A DNA stretch of 64,000 nucleotides, from positions 1 through 64,000 of the forward strand of contig CANLBJ010000004.1 of the NCBI GenBank assembly GCA_947488905.1, read 5' to 3'. Within the stretch, counting starts at the first letter, position 1. Each line of letters begins with the position of its first letter. Position numbers and translations under genes: made by a program. The notes under the pieces were generated by a model, which saw nothing but the letters and a program-made list of their open reading frames with translations, did not search any database and was not told the DNA's origin. Shown here piece by piece: positions 26,463 through 35,255 of this stretch. The stretch comes from Ulvibacter algarum. Its GTDB lineage: Bacteria > Bacteroidota > Bacteroidia > Flavobacteriales > Flavobacteriaceae.

Positions 26463-29400
26463 TTAGTTGTTTGTAAATTCTATGTAATCTAAATCATCAT
26501 TATTATCATTATTCACTTCTCCACCTGAGAAATACTTAATTGTAACTTTTAATGGGAATGTTCCATTTGTATTACTTGGCGGATTATAAACTGCATTTAT
26601 TCCGATATTAGAAGCTGTTGAAGCTTTGAATATTCCACCATTACCAACATAAGTAAATCTATGTAACGAAGGGTTAGAACCATCATACAACCAATCTGAG
26701 TTACTTACTGGAACTCCGTTTAGAGATGATAATGCAGGATCATAAGTAATAATAAAGTCATCATTCTTAATTATTCTTAGTTCAACTGGCGTAATTCCAT
26801 TAGAATTTTGATCTACATACTCTGCAACAAACACTCTAAAGTCAACTGATCCAGAATCTCCAATTATCGTTGTATTTCCTGTAAAGATTGTAGGACTGAA
26901 ATCTGGTATTAGCTTCTCACCTACAGTAATATATACAGTTGCTTCATCACACGCTTGTGGTGTTCCATTGTCACATACACTATATACAAAACTATCTGTT
27001 CCTATAAATTCAGGATCTGGAGTATACTCAAACGTACCATTGTCATTTAAAACTACTGTACCGTTTGTTGGTTCAACTACTGGAGTTTCATTTACAGTTT
27101 GGTCATCATCTTCTGGATCTGTATCATTATCTGAAACATTTCCTGTAATTGGCGTATCCTGTATTCCGTTATAAGCATCATCATTAGCAACTGTCTCGTT
27201 TACATTATTATCAGGATTAACAGTTATAGTTACCGTAGCAGTATCACATAAAGCTGGCGTACCGTTATCACAAATCTCATAAGTAAAAGTATCCTCACCT
27301 ATAAAATCTTCATCTGGTGTATATGTTATTGTTCCATCAGGATTAATAACAACTTCTCCGTTTTCTGGGTCTGTTGCTGAACCTGGTGTTACAGTTATTG
27401 GGTCCATATCAGGATCAAAATCATTTGATAATACCACTATATCAACTGGCTCACCAGCATCTGTAGTTGATGTATCATTATTAGCTATAGGTGCCTCATT
27501 ATCAGGACCACTAATAGGTAATATTTCAATCACAACATTTGCTGTATCACAAGCTTCTGGTGTTCCGTCATCACATATTGTATAAGTAAACATATCTGTT
27601 CCAACAAAATCAGTTGCTGGCTCGTATGTATAAGTTCCATTTGGATTAACTGTTACTGTACCGTTTGAAGGTTGTGTATTTGATGTCACCACTTGAGTGT
27701 TTCCTTCTGCATCTTCATCATTAATCAACACATTTCCATCAACTGCTACATTTATAAATGTATTATTAATATCATCTATTGCATCTGTAGTGTTTACAGG
27801 GTTTATTGTTAATATAACAGTTGCCTCATCACACGCTTCAGGTGTTCCATTGTCACATACACTATATACGAAACTATCTGTACCTACAAACCCAGGGTTT
27901 GGAGTATACTCAAACGTACCATCTTCATTTAAAACTACCGTACCGTTTGTAGGATCAACTACTGGAGTCTCATTTACAGTTTGATCATCACCTTCAGGAT
28001 CTGTATCATTATCTGAAACATTTCCAGTGATTGGCTCATCTTGATCTCCATTGTATGCATCATCATTTGCAACAGTTTCATTTATATCATTCTCAGGATT
28101 AACTGTTACCGTTACAGTAGCAGTATCACATAAAGAAGGTGTACCATTATCACAAATCTCATAAGTAAACGTATCCTCACCTACAAATCCAGCATCTGGT
28201 GTATAAGTAATTGTTCCATTAGGATTAATAACTACAGTTCCATTCGTTGGGTCTGTTGCTGAACCTGGAGTTACTGTTACAGTATCGCCATCTGGATCAA
28301 AATCATTTGGTAATACAGAGACAACAACTGGCTCATCTACATCTGTAGTAGCAGTATCATTGTTTGCTACCGGAGGATTATTCTCAGAGTTTGAAGGAAG
28401 GTCTGAAACCTCAATCACAACATTTGCTGTATCACAAGCTTGTGGTGTTCCGTTATCACATATTGTATAAGTAAACATATCTGTTCCAACAAAATCAGTT
28501 GCTGGCTCGTATGTATAAGTTCCATTTGGATTAACTGTTACTGTACCATTTGAAGGTTGTGTATTTGATGTCACTACTTGAGTGTTCCCTTCTGCATCTT
28601 CATCATTTGTCAATACATTTCCATCAACTGCTACATTTATAAATGTATCATTAATATCATCTATTGCATCTGTAGTGTTTACAGGATTTACTGTTAATAT
28701 AACAGTAGCTTCATCACACGCTTCTGGTGTTCCATCATCACATACACTATATACAAAACTATCTGTCCCTACAAATCCAGGATTTGGAGTATACTCAAAC
28801 GTACCATTTTCATTTAAAACTACTGTACCGTTTGTAGGATCAACTACTGGAGTCTCATTTACAGTTTGATCATCACCTTCTGGATCTGTATCATTATCTG
28901 AAACATTTCCAGTGATTGGCTCATCTTGATCTCCATTGTATGCATCATCATTAGCAACAGTTTCATTTGTATCATTCTCAGGATTAACTGTTACTGTTAC
29001 AGTAGCAGTATCACATAAAGAAGGTGTACCGTTATCACAAATCTCATAAGTAAAAGTATCCTCACCTACAAATCCAGTATCTGGTGTATAAGTAATTGTT
29101 CCATTAGGATTAATAACTACAGTTCCATTCGTTGGGTCTGTTGCTGAACCTGGTGTTACCGTTACAGTATCCCCATCAGGATCAAAATCATTTGGCAATA
29201 CAGCTATAACAACTGGCTCATCTACATCTGTAGTAGCAGTATCATTATTTGCTACCGGAGGATTGTTCTCAGAGTTTGAAGGAATATCAGAAACTTCAAT
29301 TACAACATTTGCTGTATCACAAGCCTGCGGTGTCCCGTCATCACATATTGTATAAGTAAACATATCTGTTCCAACAAAATCAGTTGCTGGCTCGTATGTA

Positions 29401-32400
29401 TAAGTTCCATTTGGATTAACTGTTACTGTACCGTTAGAAGGTTGTGTATTTGATGTCACCACTTGAGTGTTCCCTTCTGCATCTTCATCATTAGTTAACA
29501 CATTACCATCAACCGCTACATTTATAAATGTATCATTAATATCATCTATTGCATCTGTAGTGTTCCCTGGATTTACTGTTAATATAACAGTGGCTTCATC
29601 ACACGCTTCTGGTGTTCCATCATCACATACACTATATACAAAACTATCTGTCCCTACAAAATCAGGATCTGGAGTGTAATCAAACGTTCCGTCTTCATTT
29701 AGCAATAATGTACCATTCTCAGGACCTACAACTGGTGTAGTATTTACAGTTTGATCATCACCTTCTGGATCTGTATCATTATCTAATACGTTTCCTGAAA
29801 TTGGTTCATCTTGACCTCCATTATAAGCGTCATCATTTGCAACAGTTTCGTTTGTATCATTCTCAGGATTAACGGTTACTGTTACCGTAGCAGTATCACA
29901 TAAAGAAGGTGTACCGTTATCACAAATCTCATAAGTAAAAGTATCCTCACCCACAAATCCAGTATCTGGTGTATAAGTAATTGTTCCATTAGGATTAACA
30001 ACTAGAGTTCCATTTGTTGGGTCTGTTACTGAACCTGGTGTTACTGTTACAGTATCGCCATCTGGATCAAAATCGTTTGGTAATACAGCAATAATAACAG
30101 GCTCATCTACATCTGTAGTAGCAGTATCATTGTTTGCTACCGGAGGATTGTTCTCAGAGTTTGAAGGAATATCAGAAACTTCTATTACAACGTTTGCTGT
30201 ATCACAAGCTTGCGGTGTTCCGTCATCACATATTGTATATGTAAACATATCTGTTCCAACAAAATCAGTTGCCGGTATATATGTGTAAGATCCACTTGGG
30301 TCAACAACTACACTACCATTTGATGGCTGTGTGTTAGATGTTACCATTTGAATGTTTCCTTCTGCATCTTCATCATTTGTTAATACATTTCCATCAACTT
30401 CTGCATTTACGAATGTATCATTAATATCATCTATTGCATCTGTACAGTTAATTAGTATTTCAACAGCAACATCATAAGTACATCCATTTGCATCAGTAAC
30501 AACCACAGTATGTTCACCTGAAGATACATCTGCAAAAGCACCATTTGATTGAGCTGTACCACCATCTAAACTATAAGTATAAGAAGAAGTACCACCTTGA
30601 GCAGTAATTGTCACAGTACCATCAGCACCACAAACACTATCAACTTGACTATCTACTTGAGCTGTTAAAGCAGCTGTTGGTTCTAATACAATTGCGCTAT
30701 CTGTTAAAGTACAACCATTTGCATCAGTAATTGTAACACTATAAGTCCCAGCTGGGATAGCACTAATATCTTCTGTTGTCGCAGCATTACTCCAAACAAA
30801 TTCATATGGAGCTGTTCCTCCTGATACTGTTAAGTTTAATGAACCAGTAGATTCACCAAAACATAATACACTGTTTACAGCAATTCCTGAACTCAATGCA
30901 TTAGGCTCTATAACTGTAGCAGTAGCGGTAGCAGTACATAGCGTTACAGTATCTGTAACTGTAATCGTATAAGCACCACCAGCTAATCCTGTAAGATCTT
31001 CACTAGTAGCTGCATTGCTCCAAGAGTATGTAAAGTTTCCTGACCCTCCAGTAACAGCAGCATCAACAGACCCGTCTCCATCACCATTGCAAGTAACCCC
31101 AGATGGAGTTGCTGTAACAGCTAAGTTTAAACAAGTACCTGGATTTACTGTTGTTGTTGCAGTCTCTATACATCCGTTAGCATCTGTAACAGTTACCGTA
31201 TAAGTACCTTCATCTAAACCAGTAATGGTTTGTGTTGTTGCACCTCCTGGAGCCCAAGAATAAGAATATCCTGATGTTCCTCCTGAAACGTTAGCCGTAG
31301 CAGTACCATCATTTGTTGTTGGCCCGCTTTCATCTGTAGAAGAAGCACTAACATCTAATGCGCTTGAAGGTTCTGTAATAGTTACGCTTTGCTCAACAGG
31401 TAAACATTGTGTTCCATCTATAGTTACACTTACCGTATAAACTCCAGCACCTTGGCCAGAAATCGTACTTGATGTTACACCCGCGTCCGTTTGAACTGGT
31501 GTTGTGTTCCAAACAAAAGTATATAATGCTCCCGGATTTGCTACTGAAGTAGCAGTTACTGTAGAAGCACCAGTCTCATCATCTTTACACAATACATTTG
31601 TAACAGAATTAACCGCAATTACTTGATCACAAGTATTTGAACAGTCAATAACTACCGTTTGCTCCATCGTACAACCATTTGCATCAGTAACAGTTACTGT
31701 ATGGTTTCCTGTTGCTAAATTTGAAGCAGTAGCTCCTGTTTGATTTGCAGCACTAGCTCCCCACTGGTAAGTATAACCTGCAGTACCACCACTTGCAGTA
31801 GCAGTCGCAGTACCATCAGCACAACCTTGCGCTGTAGTAGCGTTTGTTTTTGTAATCACAATACCTATAGCAGAAGCTGGCTCTACTATATTAATACCAC
31901 TTTGAGTAAATGTACAATCATTTGCATCTGTAACCTCTACAGAATAAGAACCCGCAGGAACGTTTATCAAATCTTCTGTAGACGCACCGTTACTCCAAGA
32001 GTAAGTATATCCTGATGTTCCTCCATTTACTGTAATATTTATTGAACCTGAGTTATCACCATTACATAAAACATCAACCTTAGTGAATGTTAAATTTAAT
32101 GCTGCTGTTGGCTCATCAATAATAATTGTTTCAGAAAGCTCACAATCGTTTGTATCTGTAACTGTAACAGTATAAGAACCTGCTGTCACTCCTGAAATAT
32201 CTTGTGTTGTAGCTCCGTTACTCCAAGAATAAGTATATCCTGGTGTTCCACCTGATGGTGTAATGTTTATTGCCCCAGTGCTCTCACCAAAACACGTTAC
32301 GTCTGTAACACTGTTAGTTAATGATAATGCTGCTGCTGGACCCCCAACAACAATTGTCTCTACTAAAGTACAATCATTTGCATCTGTAATTGTAACTGTA

Positions 32401-34679
32401 TAAGAACCTGCAGCAACTCCAGAAAGATCCTGAGTTGAAGCTCCATTACTCCAAGAATAAGTGTAACCTGATGTTCCTCCATTAGGAGTTAAATTAATTG
32501 CTCCGGTGTTTTCACCAAAACAAGACACATCTGTTACTGTATTTGTTTGCATTAATGCAGATGCTGGACCATCTATAACTATCGTTGCAGATAAAGTACA
32601 GTCATTAGCATCTGTTATTACAACTGTATAAGAACCCGCAGCTACTCCAGAAAGATCCTGAGACGTAGCGCCATTACTCCAAGAGTATGTATAATTTGCA
32701 GTTCCGCCAACTACCGTTAAATTAATAGCTCCTGTATTTTCACCAAAGCAAGCTACATCTGTTACTACATTCGTTTGAGACAAACCAGTTGCCGGACCAT
32801 TAACCGTAATAGTTTGTGTAAACTCACAATCTTTAGCATCTGTAATTACAACTGTATAATCACCAGCCGTTAATCCTGAAATATCTTGTGTAGTAGCATT
32901 GTTACTCCATAAATAAGTATATGGAGAAGTCCCTCCTGCTGGAGTTAAATTAATTGACCCTGTTGCGCTTCCGAAGCAATCTACATCTTGAACAACAGAA
33001 GTAGCAGAAACTGCAGAACTTGGCTGAGTTAAAGTATAACTTGAAGTATCCTTACAACCACCAGCATCAGTTACAGTTATACTATAGGTACCAGCAACAA
33101 CATTTGTTAAATCTTGCGTAGTCGCACCATTACTCCATAAATAAGTATAAGGTAAATTACCTCCAGTTACATTTACATTAATATCACCTGTATTTTCACC
33201 AAAACAATCAATTTGAGTTAATGCTTCTAATTCGACATTTACAAAAGAAATATCAATAGACACATCACTTACACAACCAGTGTTTACATTCTTAACAGAA
33301 ACATTATGTGTTCCAGAAGTTAAGTTAGAAAAAACAGTTGTATCCTGAAAAGAACCATTATCAAGTGAATACTCATATTGAGAACCTAAAGGCGAAACAA
33401 CATTTATTTGAGTCGCATTAGAATTACCTGGACAGCTAATCTCTACTACAGCATCATCTGGAGTTGGGTAAAACTCAACAGTTATCGTTGCTGTATCACA
33501 AATCACCTCATTTGGAGCTGGTAAACAAACCCCATAATCAAAACTAATTACACCTACAAAACCAGGAGTAGGCACAAGCGTATAAGTACCATCTGCGTTT
33601 AAATTAAACGACTGCACTGCTCCAGCCGGAGAAGGTGCTGACTCTACACTATACACTGAAGTATCAGGAACATTGTTCTCCTCTGCTATATCACCATTAA
33701 AAATCGTGTCTTCACAACCAAATTTCTCTAAATCTTCTGCATAACGCTGTAGTATAAAGAATTTTCCATCACCGTGATCTCTTGTCGCAGCAACAAACTC
33801 AATCCTAGTAATAAGTGACCCTGTAGGAGCCACATCATTTAATTGAAAAAGAGCTATTGCAATATCTTGAGAATTATCATATTCTCTTCCAGAAGACCAA
33901 TAATCTGAATTAGGTAAAGGAGGCATAAATCCTGCATTCCAAAAACCTCCACCAGCATTTCTAACAAAAGTATCTCCTAAAACCTGCTCGGCACCTCCAC
34001 CTACTGGAATACCAATCATTCTTACATAGTAACAGTTGTTACCACCTCTTTCTGTAACCGCCAAAATACCACCTGCGTTAGAAGGCATTGCTGGATCATA
34101 AAATATGGTTTGTAATTGAGCATCTGTCTCTGTAACTCCATTTGTTCCGTTAGCTTCATCAAAATCACCACAAATATTTCGACCAACAGGATTAGCTTCA
34201 AAATAGTGATTTAAGTTTTTATCTTGAAAAGCAGCTAATGCACTGGTATCCCATAAATTATTATCATTAACATTTAAAGTTGCCGTAGCACTTGAACTCA
34301 CAATTTGAACTCCATTTTCCCATAAATGATTTCGGCTATTCACATTTGCATTTCCACCATCTCCTAAACGAGTTAATTGATAAAAGGTAGGGACTGCAAA
34401 TTTATCAAAGACTGTAGTTTCAGTCCCATCATTAATAATGATAGATCTTATTGAAGCTGGTCTATTATTTTCTGTACCATCTGTATCACCATTAAAGTTA
34501 ATATCCTGTATATCATTCCACTGGAAAGACACACCTGACTGAACAGAAGGAGACTGAGATCCTATTTGAGCAAACAAAGAAGTAGTAACGCATAATAGCG
34601 CACCTAAAAGAAAACGTTTTAATACTTTAAATCTCGAAAAATCGATATTAGAGTATTTATGGGTAGAGGTATGTTTCAT
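26463..34679 (-). CDS. Giant SprB-like/cadherin-like adhesin (protein A)
   Basis: 2738 residues from the ATG at 34679. A frame-open TTG at 34766 is rejected because the -7 box lies downstream of it. A long-n-region signal peptide (hydrophobic core F-L-L-G-A-L-L-C, ending S-L-F-A-Q) leads to a unique N-terminal region to about 480. Then come about 12 SprB-type repeats (about 488-1410; C-F-G-E-N-T-G, Y-T-Y-x-W-S-N-G-A-T-T-Q-D, V-T-D-A-N-G-C). Next are 12 cadherin-like Big_9-type domains in four triads (about 1410-2585; T-P-x-x-G-F-V-G-x-D-x-F-x-Y). A C-terminal domain shared with protein B ends the protein. SprB repeats are known from the F. johnsoniae gliding adhesin. No standard T9SS domain is seen. 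First gene of the operon, behind a TATCTTTG box. Confidence 0.9.
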   Translation of the reverse strand: MKHTSTHKYSNIDFSRFKVLKRFLLGALLCVTTSLFAQIGSQSPSVQSGVSFQWNDIQDINFNGDTDGTENNRPASIRSIIINDGTETTVFDKFAVPTFYQLTRLGDGGNANVNSRNHLWENGVQIVSSSATATLNVNDNNLWDTSALAAFQDKNLNHYFEANPVGRNICGDFDEANGTNGVTETDAQLQTIFYDPAMPSNAGGILAVTERGGNNCYYVRMIGIPVGGGAEQVLGDTFVRNAGGGFWNAGFMPPLPNSDYWSSGREYDNSQDIAIALFQLNDVAPTGSLITRIEFVAATRDHGDGKFFILQRYAEDLEKFGCEDTIFNGDIAEENNVPDTSVYSVESAPSPAGAVQSFNLNADGTYTLVPTPGFVGVISFDYGVCLPAPNEVICDTATITVEFYPTPDDAVVEISCPGNSNATQINVVSPLGSQYEYSLDNGSFQDTTVFSNLTSGTHNVSVKNVNTGCVSDVSIDISFVNVELEALTQIDCFGENTGDINVNVTGGNLPYTYLWSNGATTQDLTNVVAGTYSITVTDAGGCKDTSSYTLTQPSSAVSATSVVQDVDCFGSATGSINLTPAGGTSPYTYLWSNNATTQDISGLTAGDYTVVITDAKDCEFTQTITVNGPATGLSQTNVVTDVACFGENTGAINLTVVGGTANYTYSWSNGATSQDLSGVAAGSYTVVITDANDCTLSATIVIDGPASALMQTNTVTDVSCFGENTGAINLTPNGGTSGYTYSWSNGASTQDLSGVAAGSYTVTITDANDCTLVETIVVGGPAAALSLTNSVTDVTCFGESTGAINITPSGGTPGYTYSWSNGATTQDISGVTAGSYTVTVTDTNDCELSETIIIDEPTAALNLTFTKVDVLCNGDNSGSINITVNGGTSGYTYSWSNGASTEDLINVPAGSYSVEVTDANDCTFTQSGINIVEPASAIGIVITKTNATTAQGCADGTATATASGGTAGYTYQWGASAANQTGATASNLATGNHTVTVTDANGCTMEQTVVIDCSNTCDQVIAVNSVTNVLCKDDETGASTVTATSVANPGALYTFVWNTTPVQTDAGVTSSTISGQGAGVYTVSVTIDGTQCLPVEQSVTITEPSSALDVSASSTDESGPTTNDGTATANVSGGTSGYSYSWAPGGATTQTITGLDEGTYTVTVTDANGCIETATTTVNPGTCLNLAVTATPSGVTCNGDGDGSVDAAVTGGSGNFTYSWSNAATSEDLTGLAGGAYTITVTDTVTLCTATATATVIEPNALSSGIAVNSVLCFGESTGSLNLTVSGGTAPYEFVWSNAATTEDISAIPAGTYSVTITDANGCTLTDSAIVLEPTAALTAQVDSQVDSVCGADGTVTITAQGGTSSYTYSLDGGTAQSNGAFADVSSGEHTVVVTDANGCTYDVAVEILINCTDAIDDINDTFVNAEVDGNVLTNDEDAEGNIQMVTSNTQPSNGSVVVDPSGSYTYIPATDFVGTDMFTYTICDDGTPQACDTANVVIEVSDIPSNSENNPPVANNDTATTDVDEPVIIAVLPNDFDPDGDTVTVTPGSVTDPTNGTLVVNPNGTITYTPDTGFVGEDTFTYEICDNGTPSLCDTATVTVTVNPENDTNETVANDDAYNGGQDEPISGNVLDNDTDPEGDDQTVNTTPVVGPENGTLLLNEDGTFDYTPDPDFVGTDSFVYSVCDDGTPEACDEATVILTVNPGNTTDAIDDINDTFINVAVDGNVLTNDEDAEGNTQVVTSNTQPSNGTVTVNPNGTYTYEPATDFVGTDMFTYTICDDGTPQACDTANVVIEVSDIPSNSENNPPVANNDTATTDVDEPVVIAVLPNDFDPDGDTVTVTPGSATDPTNGTVVINPNGTITYTPDTGFVGEDTFTYEICDNGTPSLCDTATVTVTVNPENDTNETVANDDAYNGDQDEPITGNVSDNDTDPEGDDQTVNETPVVDPTNGTVVLNENGTFEYTPNPGFVGTDSFVYSVCDDGTPEACDEATVILTVNPVNTTDAIDDINDTFINVAVDGNVLTNDEDAEGNTQVVTSNTQPSNGTVTVNPNGTYTYEPATDFVGTDMFTYTICDNGTPQACDTANVVIEVSDLPSNSENNPPVANNDTATTDVDEPVVVSVLPNDFDPDGDTVTVTPGSATDPTNGTVVINPNGTITYTPDAGFVGEDTFTYEICDNGTPSLCDTATVTVTVNPENDINETVANDDAYNGDQDEPITGNVSDNDTDPEGDDQTVNETPVVDPTNGTVVLNEDGTFEYTPNPGFVGTDSFVYSVCDNGTPEACDEATVILTINPVNTTDAIDDINNTFINVAVDGNVLINDEDAEGNTQVVTSNTQPSNGTVTVNPNGTYTYEPATDFVGTDMFTYTICDDGTPEACDTANVVIEILPISGPDNEAPIANNDTSTTDAGEPVDIVVLSNDFDPDMDPITVTPGSATDPENGEVVINPDGTITYTPDEDFIGEDTFTYEICDNGTPALCDTATVTITVNPDNNVNETVANDDAYNGIQDTPITGNVSDNDTDPEDDDQTVNETPVVEPTNGTVVLNDNGTFEYTPDPEFIGTDSFVYSVCDNGTPQACDEATVYITVGEKLIPDFSPTIFTGNTTIIGDSGSVDFRVFVAEYVDQNSNGITPVELRIIKNDDFIITYDPALSSLNGVPVSNSDWLYDGSNPSLHRFTYVGNGGIFKASTASNIGINAVYNPPSNTNGTFPLKVTIKYFSGGEVNNDNNDDLDYIEFTNN
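26930..30443 (-). repeat. Higher-order repeat: four copies of an 885-bp cadherin-like triad
   Basis: Three different cadherin-like domains of about 100 residues (starting D-A-I-D-D-I-N-D-T-F, P-P-V-A-N-N-D-T-A-T-T and V-A-N-D-D-A-Y-N-G) are repeated as a block of 295 codons four times. Corresponding points at 27697, 28582 and 29467 are offset by exactly 885 bp. The block, not the single domain, is the recent unit of duplication. Confidence 0.88.
30445..33230 (-). repeat. About twelve SprB-type repeats, diverged
   Basis: About twelve coding repeats of roughly 55-80 residues with the pattern C-F-G-E-x-T-G-x-I-N, G-G-T-x-x-Y-T-Y-x-W-S-N and T-V-T-D-A-N-x-C. They are much more diverged from each other than the cadherin-like triads, so this array is older. 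Units 7-9 have lost or moved the first Cys. Confidence 0.85.
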
Positions 34680-34742
34680 TCTAATAATATTTATTTTAAC
34701 ACTTTTTATTATCTCCGCGACACATTTATCACTCGATATGCG

Positions 34743-34750
34743 CAAAGATA
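34743..34750 (-). promoter_or_regulatory. -7 box of the 24-kb adhesin operon
   Basis: The minus strand reads TATCTTTG, a full TAnnTTTG match, about 63 bases before the ATG at 34679. No TTG at ideal -33 spacing. It is the only such box seen upstream of the five-gene run, and the gaps inside the run are 8-58 bases. Confidence 0.55.
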
Positions 34751-35103
34751 TGTAAGTAAAAATCAATAATATATCAAAGTAGTCAGGTTTTAGCTCAAAG
34801 GCAAATCAAACACGATTAAATGCATCATTCACTTAATTTAGAATATACTTTTGTAAGAATTTTTCACCTAAAACACGTCAAAACAGCTACAAAATCAATA
34901 TTCTAGCAATTATAAAATGTAGGAGTTTAGACAATCAAAAATTCATTGTTTTTTAACAAATATCATACAGATACACTTAATAAAAACTCTAAACACAGTT
35001 AAACTTATGTATACTCTATAAATAACAAAAACAAGTACCACTTATGAATAGTGCAATATACGAATAAACATAGATAAAAAACATAAAAAAACGTCGAACG
35101 AAA

Positions 35104-35134
35104 TTTATATGTAGGAAGAAATTATACATATAAA
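35104..35134. repeat. Inverted repeat upstream of prfC (outer)
   Basis: TTTATATGTA at 35104-35113 is exactly inverted at 35125-35134, with an 11-base centre. It is about 95 bases upstream of the prfC -7 box and could bind a dimeric regulator, though AT-richness makes chance more likely. Confidence 0.4.
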
Positions 35135-35179
35135 GGAATAAACCCTTTAATAGATGAAGATAATAAATTGTTAATTTGT

Positions 35180-35206
35180 AGGAATAATTATTTGATAATT
35201 ATTCCT
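35180..35206. promoter_or_regulatory. Palindrome overlapping the prfC -33 region
   Basis: AGGAATAATTA at 35180-35190 is exactly inverted at 35196-35206 around a 5-base centre. Its right arm covers the place where the -33 element of the prfC promoter should be (about 35205), the normal position for a repressor operator. This function is inferred. Confidence 0.45.
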
Positions 35207-35228
35207 CTTAAATAGATTATAGACTCAG

Positions 35229-35236
35229 TATCTTTG
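35229..35236 (+). promoter_or_regulatory. -7 box of prfC
   Basis: TATCTTTG is a full TAnnTTTG match, 19 bases before the ATG at 35256. The -33 position lies in the right arm of the palindrome and has no clear TTG. Confidence 0.55.
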
Positions 35237-35255
35237 TTAAATAGAATTAACACAT

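Larger units (their letters stand above)
34680..35255. other. 576-bp AT-rich spacer between the divergent adhesin operon and prfC
   Basis: No coding frame is supported. It holds the adhesin-operon -7 box (34743-34750), two perfect inverted repeats (35104-35134 and 35180-35206) and the prfC -7 box (35229-35236). It is the longest spacer in the window without a gene. Confidence 0.8.

Noticed and set aside
14935-30443. CRISPR-like regular repeats
   Set aside because: The repeats are long (354, 435 and 885 bp), fully coding and without unique spacers.
34680-34766. In-frame TTG start at 34766 for protein A, adding 29 residues
   Set aside because: The perfect -7 box at 34743-34750 lies downstream of it, so this start would not be transcribed from that promoter; the ATG at 34679 gives a normal signal peptide.
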